From Anaerolineales bacterium (lineage in GTDB: Bacteria; Chloroflexota; Anaerolineae; 4572-78; J111): a DNA stretch of 64,000 nt. The notes under the pieces were generated by a model, which searched no databases, was not told where the DNA came from, and saw nothing but the letters and a program-made list of their open reading frames with translations. The translations under genes were made by a program, and so were the position numbers. Positions 9,003-18,234 of the stretch are shown piece after piece. Each line of letters starts with the position of its first letter. The first letter of the stretch is position 1. Where the stretch lies: NCBI GenBank assembly GCA_020634935.1, contig JACKAT010000018.1:1-64000 (forward strand), given 5' to 3'.

Positions 9003-11870
9003 ATGATTAGACGCAGACACAAATATATCTTTTGGGGCGTGATCGCCGCCTGTCTCTTATTGGGGCTGGGCCGCTATCTACTGACCCCGGCCATCCAGGT
9101 CTTCGCCGGCGATGTCGTCATCAACGAATTTCTGACCTCCAACGGGTTGGGACTGACCGACGAAGACGGCGACTCGTCTGACTGGATCGAACTGTACAAC
9201 CGGGGCGATCGGCCCGTCAACCTGTCTGGCTGGTCGCTGACCGACGATCCGGATCGGCCAGAAAAATGGCCTCTGCCCAACATCACCCTGCCCGCCGGCG
9301 ACTATCTGCTCGTCTTTGCCTCCGGCAAAAACCGGCCCGAAATCCGGCCCGGGGCCTATCTGCATACTAACTTTCGCCTGAGCAGCAACGGCGGGTTTTT
9401 AGGCTTGTATCGCATCCTTGACCAACAGTTTATCGATCAGGTCGAACCGGACTACCCGGAGCAGTGGCGCGATGTCTCTTACGGTCGCGCTGAAAACGGC
9501 GATATGGTCTATCTCGACCCACCAACCCCTGGCCGCGCCAACACCGAGTCCCAGGGCTGGGCCGGGCAAGTCGCGCCGGTCGCGTTTAGCGTAACTCGGG
9601 GTTTTTTCGATTCACCTTTTACCGTTACGCTGACGACCACTACCCCCGGCGCGATGATTCGCTATACTCTCGACGGCAGCGATCCCACTGCGGACGGCGG
9701 TTTGCCCTACACCGGGCCGATAGCCATCGACACGACCTCGTTTCTCCGGGCTTTCGCCGCCAAACCGGGGCTGTTGCCCTCGGCGGCTGAAACCCACACC
9801 TACCTCTTTCTCGATGACGTCATCCGCCAGCCGGCCACCCCCCCCGGCTTTCCGGCCGGAGCTGATTACGCGATGGACGCCCGCGTGGTCGATGATCCGC
9901 GTTACCGCCAAACCATTGAACCGGCTTTGCAGTCGATTCCGACCATTTCGCTGGTATCGGATGTCAAAAACCTCGACATCTATCAAAATCCGGAGGAGCG
10001 GGGGGTAGCCTGGGAGCGCCCCATTTCGGTCGAGTTGATCGATCCGGCAGTCGAGCAGCGCAATTTTCAGGTTAACGCCGGCATCCGCATTCAGGGCGGC
10101 GTGGGCCGGGTTAAGGTTTACCCCAAACACTCGTTCCGACTCTTTTTCAAACGTGGCTACGGCTCCACCAAATTGGAGCAGCCTTTTTTCGCCGACTCGC
10201 CGGTAGAAGCGTTTGACACGCTGGTATTGCGCGGCGGCGTGAATCGGACTTTTGCCGGTTATCCAGGTTTGGGCGATCGGCCGGAAGATTTGCGTCTGAC
10301 CACCTACACCCGCGACGAGTGGCTGCGGGCCTCGCAGATCGCTATGTCGGGGGTGGGTTCGCATGGCACGTTTGTGCATTTGTACCTCAACGGGCTGTAC
10401 TGGGGGCTGTACAACGTGGTCGAGCGGCCCGACGCTTCATTCGCCTCGGCCTATTTCGGCGGCGAGCGAGACGACTGGTTTGTGGCCAACCATTCCGGAC
10501 CGGTCAGCGGCGACAGCCAGCGCTTCGATCAGTTGCACGCGCTGGCACGCGCAGGCCACCTGGCCGATCCTGATAAGTACGCCGCCGTGGCCGCGCTGCT
10601 CGACATCGAGCAGTTTGCCGATTACGTTATCCTCAACTTTTACGCCGGCAACACCGACTGGGGCCACAACAACTGGTATGCCGCCGTTCACAATCCGGAC
10701 GGGCGGGTTAGATACTTTGTCTGGGATGGCGAAAAAACCTGGTTCGACGGCGCGGGCATTTACCTGGGCAAAGAAACGTTCGACGGCCGGCGCAACCTAA
10801 CCAAACGGCTGGTCGAAGCGCTCATGGAAAATCCCGATTTTCGGCTGACGCTGGCCGACCGCATGTACAAACATCTTTTCAACGACGGCGCATTGACCGA
10901 CGCCAACGCTGAGGCTCGCTGGCTGGCCATCACCCAGCCTTTGGAGCAAGCCATCAGCGGCGAATCGGCCCGCTGGGGCGATGTCGTGTTCGATCCGCCG
11001 CTGACGCAAGCGGATTGGCAAATCGCCCAACAGGATGTGCTCAACCAAATGGACGGCAACGCGGCTAAATTGGTCGATCTGGCACGCCAGGCCGAGTACT
11101 ATCCCGCCATCGATCCACCCACATTCAACCCGCCCGGTGGCCTGGTAGCCCCTAATTCAGAATTGACCTTGACTCCGCCGCCACCGGGCCAGGGTGATCT
11201 CTACTACACCCTCGACGGCTCGGATCCGCGCCAGACGGTCAGCGGGGCGGTGGCTCCCCAGGCTGTTCGCTACGACGCGCCGCTGGTCTTGACTACTACG
11301 ACCCGCCTCAAGGCCCGCACATTCGACAACGGCACCTGGAGCGCCCTGGCCGAAACCGCCTACCGGGTGATCGACCGGCCTGATCCGCTGCAAATTACCG
11401 AACTGATGTATCATCCGCCCGAAGGCGGCGATTATGAATTTTTGGAGTTAAAAAACAACGGCAGCGATGCGGTCAGCCTGGCCAATGCCTCGTTCGAGGG
11501 TATTCGCTACACCTTCCCGCCCAACACGCCGTCGCTTTTGCCCGGCGAATTCATCGTGCTGGCCCACAACGCCGCCGCCTTTGCCGAAAAATATCCCGGC
11601 GTACCCCTGTTCGGCGCGTACCAGGGCCAGCTTTCCAACGACGGCGAGGCCGTTATTTTGCGTGACTTTCAGGGGGAGGTCATGGCGACCGTCGTCTATG
11701 ACGATGATCGGGGCTGGCCGGTCAGCCCCGATGGCCGAGGCGACTCGCTGGTGCTGGTCGATCCGGAGGGCGACCCGAACTCGCCGCGCAGTTGGCGGGC
11801 CAGCGCTAATCTGGGCGGATCGCCGGGCGAAGATGACCCGCAGACCATGCCGGCCGGTTGGAATCCATAA
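9003..11870 (+). CDS. CotH-family protein with lamin-tail and chitobiase C-terminal-like domains
   Basis: The 955-residue product has an N-terminal signal anchor (residues ~8-32). It continues with a lamin-tail domain (VVINEFLTSNGLGLTDEDGD, ~38-170), a CHB_HEX_C-type domain (IRYTLDGSDPTADGGLPYTG, ~190-260) and a CotH domain (~330-690: KHSFRLFFKRGYG, GLYWGLYNVVERPD, YFVWDGEKTWF). A second TLDGSDPR domain and a second lamin-tail domain (LQITELMYHPPEGGDYEFLE) complete it. CotH proteins are atypical protein kinases, and this arrangement is typical of large extracellular CotH proteins. The VTC gene starts at the next base, so the two are translationally coupled. Confidence 0.88.
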   Translation: MIRRRHKYIFWGVIAACLLLGLGRYLLTPAIQVFAGDVVINEFLTSNGLGLTDEDGDSSDWIELYNRGDRPVNLSGWSLTDDPDRPEKWPLPNITLPAGDYLLVFASGKNRPEIRPGAYLHTNFRLSSNGGFLGLYRILDQQFIDQVEPDYPEQWRDVSYGRAENGDMVYLDPPTPGRANTESQGWAGQVAPVAFSVTRGFFDSPFTVTLTTTTPGAMIRYTLDGSDPTADGGLPYTGPIAIDTTSFLRAFAAKPGLLPSAAETHTYLFLDDVIRQPATPPGFPAGADYAMDARVVDDPRYRQTIEPALQSIPTISLVSDVKNLDIYQNPEERGVAWERPISVELIDPAVEQRNFQVNAGIRIQGGVGRVKVYPKHSFRLFFKRGYGSTKLEQPFFADSPVEAFDTLVLRGGVNRTFAGYPGLGDRPEDLRLTTYTRDEWLRASQIAMSGVGSHGTFVHLYLNGLYWGLYNVVERPDASFASAYFGGERDDWFVANHSGPVSGDSQRFDQLHALARAGHLADPDKYAAVAALLDIEQFADYVILNFYAGNTDWGHNNWYAAVHNPDGRVRYFVWDGEKTWFDGAGIYLGKETFDGRRNLTKRLVEALMENPDFRLTLADRMYKHLFNDGALTDANAEARWLAITQPLEQAISGESARWGDVVFDPPLTQADWQIAQQDVLNQMDGNAAKLVDLARQAEYYPAIDPPTFNPPGGLVAPNSELTLTPPPPGQGDLYYTLDGSDPRQTVSGAVAPQAVRYDAPLVLTTTTRLKARTFDNGTWSALAETAYRVIDRPDPLQITELMYHPPEGGDYEFLELKNNGSDAVSLANASFEGIRYTFPPNTPSLLPGEFIVLAHNAAAFAEKYPGVPLFGAYQGQLSNDGEAVILRDFQGEVMATVVYDDDRGWPVSPDGRGDSLVLVDPEGDPNSPRSWRASANLGGSPGEDDPQTMPAGWNP

Positions 11871-12629
11871 ATGCGCCTCAAACAGTTTAGCCGCTACGAA
11901 CTTAAATATCTATTGACCCGGCAGCAGTACGATGGCTTTGTCGATATCCTGCCCAACTATCTCGAACCCGACACCAGCGGCGACGCCCACGGGCGCTACA
12001 CCATCACCAGCCTCTACTACGACTCTGACGATTATCGGGCTTATTGGGACAAAATCGAGGGGCATAAATTTCGGCGCAAGGTGCGCGTCCGGGTCTACGG
12101 CCAGCAAACCGTCACCCCCGACACCCGCTGTTTTGTGGAGATCAAGCAACGCATCAACAAAACGCTGCAAAAAAAACGGGTGGTGATGAGCTACGCTTCC
12201 GCCGAAGCCTTATGCGGCTTCGGCGAGTCGATTGCCGAAGAAGATGATCTATCGGCCACGGACCGGGACATTGTCAGCGAAATTCGCTACCTGCAAGCCA
12301 CGCTGCAATTACAGCCGGCCTGCGTGGTGAGTTACGACCGCCGGGCTTTTGATGGCAGCGACTATGAAGACGGTCTACGCATCACCTTCGATACCAATCT
12401 CAAAGGCCGCACCCACGATTTGTCGCTGCTGTCCACCGGGACCGCCGCTAATCAGTTCTTTGTGCCGCCCATGTGGTGCGTCATGGAAATCAAAGTCAAC
12501 TATCGCGTCCCCTACTGGTTGACGGAGATGATCGGCCATCACCGTTTCACCTTGCGACGGATTAGCAAATATTGCGCCGCCTTGGAGCAGTCGAAGTCAC
12601 TGCTCCAAACCCAGCGAATTATTTTTTGA
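11871..12629 (+). CDS. VTC-domain protein (polyphosphate polymerase-like)
   Basis: The 252-residue protein matches the VTC catalytic tunnel. In order it has the YELKYLL motif, a basic strand RRKVRVRVYG, the acidic-basic EIKQR, YDRRAF, RITFDTNL and finally VMEIKVNY. These supply the basic and acidic residues that bind nucleotide, polyphosphate and Mn2+ in VTC proteins. The ATG directly follows the stop of the CotH gene. In many bacteria VTC, CotH and DUF4956 genes lie together, as here, but whether the set makes polyphosphate or modifies a surface protein is not settled. Confidence 0.88.
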   Translation: MRLKQFSRYELKYLLTRQQYDGFVDILPNYLEPDTSGDAHGRYTITSLYYDSDDYRAYWDKIEGHKFRRKVRVRVYGQQTVTPDTRCFVEIKQRINKTLQKKRVVMSYASAEALCGFGESIAEEDDLSATDRDIVSEIRYLQATLQLQPACVVSYDRRAFDGSDYEDGLRITFDTNLKGRTHDLSLLSTGTAANQFFVPPMWCVMEIKVNYRVPYWLTEMIGHHRFTLRRISKYCAALEQSKSLLQTQRIIF

Positions 12630-12638
12630 GGTCATAGA

Positions 12639-13331
12639 ATGGATTTTTCGAGCTTCTTGAACGCTTTGCAAGATAACACCGATGTCTTTAACACCAGCGA
12701 TATTATGTTCAGCATCATCATCAGTTTTCTGCTGGCGCTAATTATTGCCTATGTTTATAAAATCACCTATAAAGGCGTCTCGTATACCCAATCTTACGTG
12801 CATACCCTGATTATGATGACGATGGTGGTGGCGGTGATTATGCTTATCATCGGCTCGAACATCGCCCGCGCCTTTTCGCTGGTCGGGGCGTTATCGATCA
12901 TTCGTTTTCGGAACGCGGTGAAAGACACCCGCGATGTCGGCTACATCTTCTTTGCGATGGCTATCGGCATGGCGGCCGGAACGCGCTTTTATTTAGTGGC
13001 CGCGATCGCTACACTGGTGATCGGTTTTGTCATGTGGGGGCTGACCACGCTCAATATGTTCGCCAAAGATGTTCGGGAGCAAATTCTCAAAATCCGCGTC
13101 ACACCCGACATGCGGCCGGAGGTGCTTTTTGAACGAGTGTTTGATCGCTATTTGACCCGCTATAACCTGATCGCCACCGAGACGGTTCAGGCCGGCACGC
13201 TGGTCGAACTGGTCTACGGCATCGAGCTAAAAAACCAGAACGACGCCCCGGAATTGATTCAGGCTTTGAGTCAGTTAAATAACAACAACAAGGTGGCGCT
13301 AGTCACCGGCCATCACGAAGTGGATTTATAA
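12639..13331 (+). CDS. DUF4956 membrane protein
   Basis: It is 230 residues with about four membrane helices in the first 150 (IMFSIIISFLLALIIAYVY; LIMMTMVVAVIMLIIG; then VGALSIIRFRNAVKDTRD, the DUF4956 signature; YLVAAIATLVIGFVMWGL). A soluble C-terminal domain follows. It is the third gene of the CotH-VTC-DUF4956 unit, 9 bases after the VTC stop with AGGTC upstream. It is probably the membrane partner of the VTC enzyme. No enzymatic motif is visible. Confidence 0.88.
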   Translation: MDFSSFLNALQDNTDVFNTSDIMFSIIISFLLALIIAYVYKITYKGVSYTQSYVHTLIMMTMVVAVIMLIIGSNIARAFSLVGALSIIRFRNAVKDTRDVGYIFFAMAIGMAAGTRFYLVAAIATLVIGFVMWGLTTLNMFAKDVREQILKIRVTPDMRPEVLFERVFDRYLTRYNLIATETVQAGTLVELVYGIELKNQNDAPELIQALSQLNNNNKVALVTGHHEVDL

Positions 13332-13469
13332 GACCGTCTTATAAACCTTTGACACGGAGCCAACTCCCTGATACCATATTCATTATTCCGAATTGATAAA
13401 AAGATCTGTACAAATTCAACTTGCTGTGCTAAAATAGAGACGATTATGTAAAGTAAAGGAAAGAGGACT

Positions 13470-13937
13470 ATGCCGACGCTTGATGATGGCCGTAGAGCCA
13501 TTGAACAAGGCAACCTCCAGCAGGCTCGACTCATCTTTGAAGCCATTCTGCAAGAGACTCCCCGTTCCGAAGAAGCCTGGCTAGGCTTAGCCGACGTGCT
13601 AACCGACAGCGAAGATAAACGAATCTGCTACGAGAATGCCCTTAAAATCAATAAGAACAGCCAAGTCGCCAAAGAAGGGCTGCGCAACCTTGAGCCGAGG
13701 GCTAACCCGCTGATTGAGGCTTTAGGCCAGGCGCCGCCCGCTGCCCGTGATGTCGATGAATTTGACGACGACGATGATGATCGGGAGGTGGCCTACGTAC
13801 CGGAAAGCGCGGTGGAAGCCAGCGACGGCCCGCCGACCGTGGCCTTGGTGGCGATCGGCTTGCTGCTGTCGGTGGTGCTGTTTGCCATCGGCAGTGGGGC
13901 GGTGTTCTTTTTGATCACGTCGCTCAACAGTGGATAA
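13470..13937 (+). CDS. TPR-like protein with C-terminal membrane helix
   Basis: It has 155 residues. The first ~75 form two helix-turn-helix units like tetratricopeptide repeats (GRRAIEQGNLQQARLIFEAI; EEAWLGLADVLTDSEDK). An acidic stretch (DEFDDDDDDREV) and one transmembrane helix near the C-terminus (VALVAIGLLLSVVLFAIGSG) follow. AAAGGAAAGAGG precedes the ATG. Its end overlaps the start of the histidine kinase by 8 bases, so the two are likely co-expressed and may act together at the membrane. No precise function is recognised. Confidence 0.8.
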   Translation: MPTLDDGRRAIEQGNLQQARLIFEAILQETPRSEEAWLGLADVLTDSEDKRICYENALKINKNSQVAKEGLRNLEPRANPLIEALGQAPPAARDVDEFDDDDDDREVAYVPESAVEASDGPPTVALVAIGLLLSVVLFAIGSGAVFFLITSLNSG

Positions 13938-15486
13938 TCCCAAAGCCCACATGCTTCCGGATTTCCGCTTACGGCAGCGCGAATACCTCCTAGAAATTAG
14001 CCGAGCGATGAGCGCTCGGCTCGATCTGTCGTCGCTGCTCAGCCTCATTCTCAAAAGCGCCACTGAAATCATGGCCGGTCAAGCGGGTTTAATCACCTTG
14101 CGCTTAGCCGATGGGGCGTATGCCCCTCGCGCCAGCATTGGCTTTCCTGTCCAAGCCGTCCCTCTACTGGAACCCCTCTGGCGAGACCTCGAAGACAAAA
14201 GCGTTTCCGAAGAAGATATCTCCCTCCGGTTGGCCATCGCCTCCCGAGCGGCCGGCGTTCCTATGCGCCAGGTCGTGGCCTTGCCGATGGAGATTGGCGA
14301 TGAAAAAATCGGCTACATCTTCATTTTTCGAGCCAGAGGCGTCGCCTTTAGCGCCAATGATATCCAAATGCTGCGGGCGTTCGCCGATCAGGCTGCCGTG
14401 GCCGTCCATAATGCCCGGCTGTACCAACAGGTCAGCGCCGAACGAGAGCGCCTCAACGCCATCATCCAAAACAGCGGCGATGGGGTGATGATGCTCAACG
14501 CCTATCGCATTATCCAAACCTGGAACAAAGCCTTGACCAACATGACCGGCATCCCGCCTGAAGAAGCCATCGGCCAACCATGCTACGAAATTTTGAGTTT
14601 GTACAACCATCAGGAGCGTAAAATATTTCACCCTCAGCCGGGCGAGCTTTACGTGGAAGGCGCCCACCACCGCGCCGATGGGCTGAAAATCACCCTGTCG
14701 ATCAACTACGCCCCGCAGTACAACGAAGACAACGACATCATCCAATACATCGCCAACGTGCGCGATATGACGCGCCTGCGCGAAGCCGAAGAGATGAAGC
14801 AAACGCTGCTGTCGGTCATCTCCCACGAACTGAAAACGCCGGTCAGCATCATCAAAGGCTATGCCGGAACCTTGGCCCGCGAGGATGCCAATTGGGACAA
14901 AAAGACGCTGGCCGACGGTCTGGCCGTTATCGAGGAGGAAGCCGACCGGTTGGATCGGTTGATCAACAACCTGCTTGAAGCCAGCCGCATGCAAGCCGGC
15001 GGGTTGAAGCTCAAAGCCAGCTATCTGGACCTGGCCGATATGGCCCGCATCGTGGTTGAGAAATTGCAGGCCACCACCAGTAACCACACTATCACCATTG
15101 ATATCCCTGACGATTTCCCGCTCATTCGCGGCGACCACGACCGGCTGCGCGAGGTATTAACCAACCTCATCGGCAATGCCATCAAATACAGTCCCGACGG
15201 TGGGACGATCACCGTCCGGGGTATGCTCGGCGATAATGACACCGTTCGATTGTCAATTAGCGATGAAGGCATCGGCATTCCCCCCGCCGATCATGACCGC
15301 ATCTTTGAGCGCTTTTACCGGGTCGATAACCGGCTGGCCCGCCAAACGCCGGGTACGGGCTTAGGCTTGTATCTGGTCAAAGCCGTGGTCGAGGCCCACG
15401 GCGGCCGCGTCTGGGTTGAGAGTACCGCCGGTCAAGGTAGTACGTTTTGGATCGAACTGCCAATTGGCGACAATCCCTCTAAATAG
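13930..15486 (+). CDS. Sensor histidine kinase (GAF-PAS-HisKA-HATPase)
   Basis: The 518-residue product lacks membrane helices and looks cytosolic. A GAF domain (~20-160) is followed by a PAS domain (INAYR-like region near 175-290, with GDGVMMLNAYRI). The HisKA box is SVISHELKTPVSIIKGY with phospho-accepting His299. The ATPase has an N box (NLIGNAIKYSPDGG), G1 (DEGIGIP), F box (FERFYR) and G2 (GTGLGLYLVK). The start is GTG at 13930. No response regulator is adjacent, so it is an orphan kinase here. Its last 55 bases overlap the convergent alr gene. Confidence 0.92.
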   Translation: MDNPKAHMLPDFRLRQREYLLEISRAMSARLDLSSLLSLILKSATEIMAGQAGLITLRLADGAYAPRASIGFPVQAVPLLEPLWRDLEDKSVSEEDISLRLAIASRAAGVPMRQVVALPMEIGDEKIGYIFIFRARGVAFSANDIQMLRAFADQAAVAVHNARLYQQVSAERERLNAIIQNSGDGVMMLNAYRIIQTWNKALTNMTGIPPEEAIGQPCYEILSLYNHQERKIFHPQPGELYVEGAHHRADGLKITLSINYAPQYNEDNDIIQYIANVRDMTRLREAEEMKQTLLSVISHELKTPVSIIKGYAGTLAREDANWDKKTLADGLAVIEEEADRLDRLINNLLEASRMQAGGLKLKASYLDLADMARIVVEKLQATTSNHTITIDIPDDFPLIRGDHDRLREVLTNLIGNAIKYSPDGGTITVRGMLGDNDTVRLSISDEGIGIPPADHDRIFERFYRVDNRLARQTPGTGLGLYLVKAVVEAHGGRVWVESTAGQGSTFWIELPIGDNPSK

Positions 15487-16610
15487 ATGCGCGGCACCCG
15501 AGCCGCCAAGCGCGTGACAATCTCGTAATTGATGGTTTCGGCCCACTCAGCCACTTCCTCAGCCGGAATTTCGGCCTCGCCTTGGCGACCAAACACCACC
15601 ACTTCATCATCCTGAGTCACTCCATCGACACGGCTCACATCAAGCGAGCTTTGATCCATTGACACCATCCCAATAACCCCCGCTCGTTGGCCGCGAATCA
15701 ACATCGCCCCCCGGTTGGAGCACAGGCGCGGATAGCCATCGCCATAGCCAACCGGAGCCAAGGCGACCGCTGTTGGTCGAGAGGCCAAAAATGTTCGCCC
15801 ATAGCCCACGGCGGCCCCGGTGGAGAGAACGCGCAGCCGCGCTACGCGCGTCTTAAGCGTCATCGCCGGCCGCAGGTCGACCGGTAAATCGAGCTTGGTA
15901 GACGGCGTCAGGCCATACATGGCCACACCCAACCGGACCAAATGGTAATGAGTTTCCGGCAGTTGTAATCCGGCGGCGCTGTTGGCTAAGTGGTGGAGAG
16001 GAATTTCGAGGCCCGCACTCTCTAACGCGCGAACGACGTCCTGATAAACGCGCATCTGCTGCCGGCTGAAGGATGGATCGGGATCATCAGCCATCGCCAG
16101 ATGAGAAAAAATCCCTTCTATCTTAAGCGAAGAAAATTCAGCCAACGCCCCGGTAAAATCGATCACCTCCTCCGGCAGCAAGCCAAAACGCCCCATGCCC
16201 GTATCGATCTTTAGGTGAATCGAAAATTTACGGTTTAACTCACGGGACCGTTTTGCCAAAGCGTTAGCGGTGGCGAGGGTGGTCACAGCCGGTGTTAAAT
16301 TGTGCGCAACCACCAGTCCGGCCTGACCGGGCGGGCAGTAGCCCAGCACCAACGTCCTGGCCTCGATCCCGGCCTGACGCAGGATTAGCCCCTCCTCGAC
16401 ACGATTTACCGCCAACCATTCAGCTCCGGCTGCCAGCGCCGCCCTGGCCACTTCCACCGCGCCGTGACCATAGGCATTGGCTTTAACCACAGCCATTACC
16501 CCAACCGTAGGATCGAGACGGTTTTTAACAGCCTGGACATTATGAGCAATGGCTTTAAGATCGATCTCAGCCCAGGTCAAATATCCATCCAACGATTTAT
16601 TATCTATCAT
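15432..16610 (-). CDS. alr: Alanine racemase
   Basis: A PLP enzyme interconverting L- and D-alanine for peptidoglycan. I start at ATG 16610 (MIDNKSLDGYLTWAEIDL), preceded by GGAGAAAAAG; the frame is open further upstream but into a repeat. The PLP lysine is in VVKANAYGHG near residue 40, and the catalytic Tyr is in VGYGRTFLASR near residue 262. GDGYPRLCSNRG and SMDQSSLDV follow in the C-terminal domain. The product is about 392 residues. The tail beyond RVPRIYLEG runs ~15 residues longer than usual, into the 3' end of the convergent histidine kinase gene. Confidence 0.95.
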   Translation of the reverse strand: MIDNKSLDGYLTWAEIDLKAIAHNVQAVKNRLDPTVGVMAVVKANAYGHGAVEVARAALAAGAEWLAVNRVEEGLILRQAGIEARTLVLGYCPPGQAGLVVAHNLTPAVTTLATANALAKRSRELNRKFSIHLKIDTGMGRFGLLPEEVIDFTGALAEFSSLKIEGIFSHLAMADDPDPSFSRQQMRVYQDVVRALESAGLEIPLHHLANSAAGLQLPETHYHLVRLGVAMYGLTPSTKLDLPVDLRPAMTLKTRVARLRVLSTGAAVGYGRTFLASRPTAVALAPVGYGDGYPRLCSNRGAMLIRGQRAGVIGMVSMDQSSLDVSRVDGVTQDDEVVVFGRQGEAEIPAEEVAEWAETINYEIVTRLAARVPRIYLEGLSPIGSSIQNVLP

Positions 16611-16642
16611 AAGCCGCTTTTTCTCCCCATATGTTTGATGGT

Positions 16643-16789
16643 AGCGCAACATTAAACCGTGGAAACACAAAATAGCTCTAATAATCGACCGAATTAACAA
16701 GATTTACCTTGATTATGACAAATAAAATCGTGATAATCTTGCCGGAGGTTCTGTCTAATTCTTCTTTACCACGGTTTAGTGCAGTGCGA
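16643..16789. repeat. Terminal-inverted element upstream of alr (paralogue upstream of ureG)
   Basis: The ends are AACATTAAACCGTGGAAAC and ACCACGGTTTAGTGCAG, complementary over TAAACCGTGG. The centre has an ATCGACC-AATTAA segment and an AATCTTG/CTGTCTAATT segment. A second copy lies at 30127-30282. Both end about 30 bases before a minus-strand start codon. Confidence 0.8.
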
Positions 16790-17428
16790 CCTGTTTGATT
16801 TTCTAACCGATTTTCTCGTATTTTGACTAGGTGTAAGCCTAGACGTATGACTAGTGCATATTCACAGGTCATGAGCTATAGTATGTACATAAATCGCCTG
16901 TGACAATTGTTACAAAAAACTAGACCAATTAAAAACTAAATCTTTATCGACCTTAGCTTGATTTCTCTGATTCATTCCTGCCACTTGTTTTGCTAGCTTT
17001 TATGCAGACAATAGAATTTTTTCGTCTGCGGGCATAGCACGCTAACGTGATCGCCATTCTCATTGCTACACCTATACTTCCATACCTTGCTGTTCAATTA
17101 ATTTAATATCGTTGTTAGGTAAGTTGTCTGCTGACAAATTGGTCAGGTTACACTATTTTTGAGTTCCGGTCATCCGGATAGTTTGGTAAGTTTCGGACGA
17201 CCATAAAATTTGTGGGTAACGGCCATTACCCATTGGTAATTTTGGCTGATGTCGCCACCTTCAAATGGAGGTTGAGGGTGGCCTCAAACGTCAAATTAGA
17301 CTTCAACCCAAAAAGGCAGGTGTTTCTCAGTATAATATACATGAAGTCAAATTCGCAGGGAAACTTTTTTGTTATGTAACAGTCTAACACTATCCGCTTG
17401 GAAACATTTAACACAAAGGAGATATACA
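16790..17428. other. AT-rich intergenic region upstream of the YaaH-type transporter
   Basis: No gene is seen in these ~640 bases. A GGGTAA...TTACCC hairpin lies at 17214-17231, TTGAGG...CCTCAA at 17268-17285, and a TATAAT at 17331-17336 without a clear -35. The open frame on the minus strand at 17226-17492 has no homology signature and overlaps the real gene. Confidence 0.5.
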
Positions 17429-18040
17429 ATGAACGACCAAAAAGTAGGTAATCCGGCAGTAGTAGGTTTGGCAGCATTTGGTTTAACCACAATGGTTTTA
17501 CAATTTCATAATGTGGGTTGGGCTGGAGTTGGCCCAGTAGTTTGGTTGGCGCTGGTTTTCGGCGGCACGGCTCAATTGATCGCTGGTCTGCAGGAAATGA
17601 AAACAGGTAATAATTTTGGCTACAGCGCTTTTACCACCTATGGCGCCTTCTGGATTGCTTTAGGTTTGATGCTTCTTGGCAACAATTTTGGAATTTTCGC
17701 CGCCAGCACCACCGATGTTGGCTGGTTCTTGGTAGCCTTCACACTCTACACGGTTATTATGTGGATCGGCTCGATGCGCACCAACGGCGCTTTGGCCTTG
17801 ACCTTTACGCTGTTGTTAGCCGGCTTTATTCTGCTCGATTTGGCCCACTTCGGGTTCCCGCAACTGACCGTCATCGCCGGGTATGAACTGATGGCTTGTG
17901 CGCTGAGCGCCTGGTACGTGATGGCTCACATTATTTTCCAAGACCTGTGGGGCTATGATGTCCTACCGGTTGGCAAGCCGTGGATTGAACCGTCCAAGTT
18001 CAACCTACCTCTTAAACCGCTTATCCCTTATTTCTGGTAG
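17429..18040 (+). CDS. GPR1/FUN34/YaaH (SatP) family acetate/succinate transporter
   Basis: I start at ATG 17429, with AAAGGAGATATACA directly upstream. The 203-residue product has six predicted membrane helices. The family's N-terminal NPA motif is present (KVGNPAVVGLAAFG), as are the GGTAQLIAGLQEMKTGNNFG and TTYGAFWIALGL segments. Family members carry acetate, succinate or related monocarboxylates with protons; some eukaryotic members were linked to ammonium export, so the substrate is open. It is followed by its own terminator and a GntR gene. Confidence 0.9.
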   Translation: MNDQKVGNPAVVGLAAFGLTTMVLQFHNVGWAGVGPVVWLALVFGGTAQLIAGLQEMKTGNNFGYSAFTTYGAFWIALGLMLLGNNFGIFAASTTDVGWFLVAFTLYTVIMWIGSMRTNGALALTFTLLLAGFILLDLAHFGFPQLTVIAGYELMACALSAWYVMAHIIFQDLWGYDVLPVGKPWIEPSKFNLPLKPLIPYFW

Positions 18041-18079
18041 AAATCAAATAAGCTTTCTTTAGAAATTAACTGAATAAAT

Positions 18080-18116
18080 GCGGAGTGAAAAAAGTAGCTT
18101 TTCACTCCGCGTTTTT
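18080..18116 (+). terminator. Rho-independent terminator of the YaaH-type transporter
   Basis: GCGGAGTGAAAA pairs with TTTTCACTCCGC and is followed by GTTTTTATTT, 40 bases after the stop. Confidence 0.92.
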
Positions 18117-18174
18117 ATTTCCCCCAGCTAAAAAACGGGGATGACGTTACTACGATAGCTGAATTTTGACAAAT

Positions 18175-18216
18175 ATCGTATACGATTTTATAGTTACATA
18201 TATCATTGTATACGAT
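18175..18216. promoter_or_regulatory. Twin palindromic operators, probably for the GntR regulator
   Basis: ATCGTATACGAT at 18175-18186 is a perfect 12-base palindrome. ATTGTATACGAT at 18205-18216 differs by one base. The centres are exactly 30 bases apart, about three helical turns, and the second site ends 18 bases before the GntR start codon. GTATAC-cored palindromes fit FadR-type GntR operators, so autoregulation is likely. Confidence 0.8.
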
Positions 18217-18234
18217 AACACTCTTGTAGGCTAA

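Noticed and set aside
17226..17492. An 88-residue gene on the minus strand
   Set aside because: No family features, poor codon pattern, and it overlaps the start of the well-supported YaaH-type transporter.
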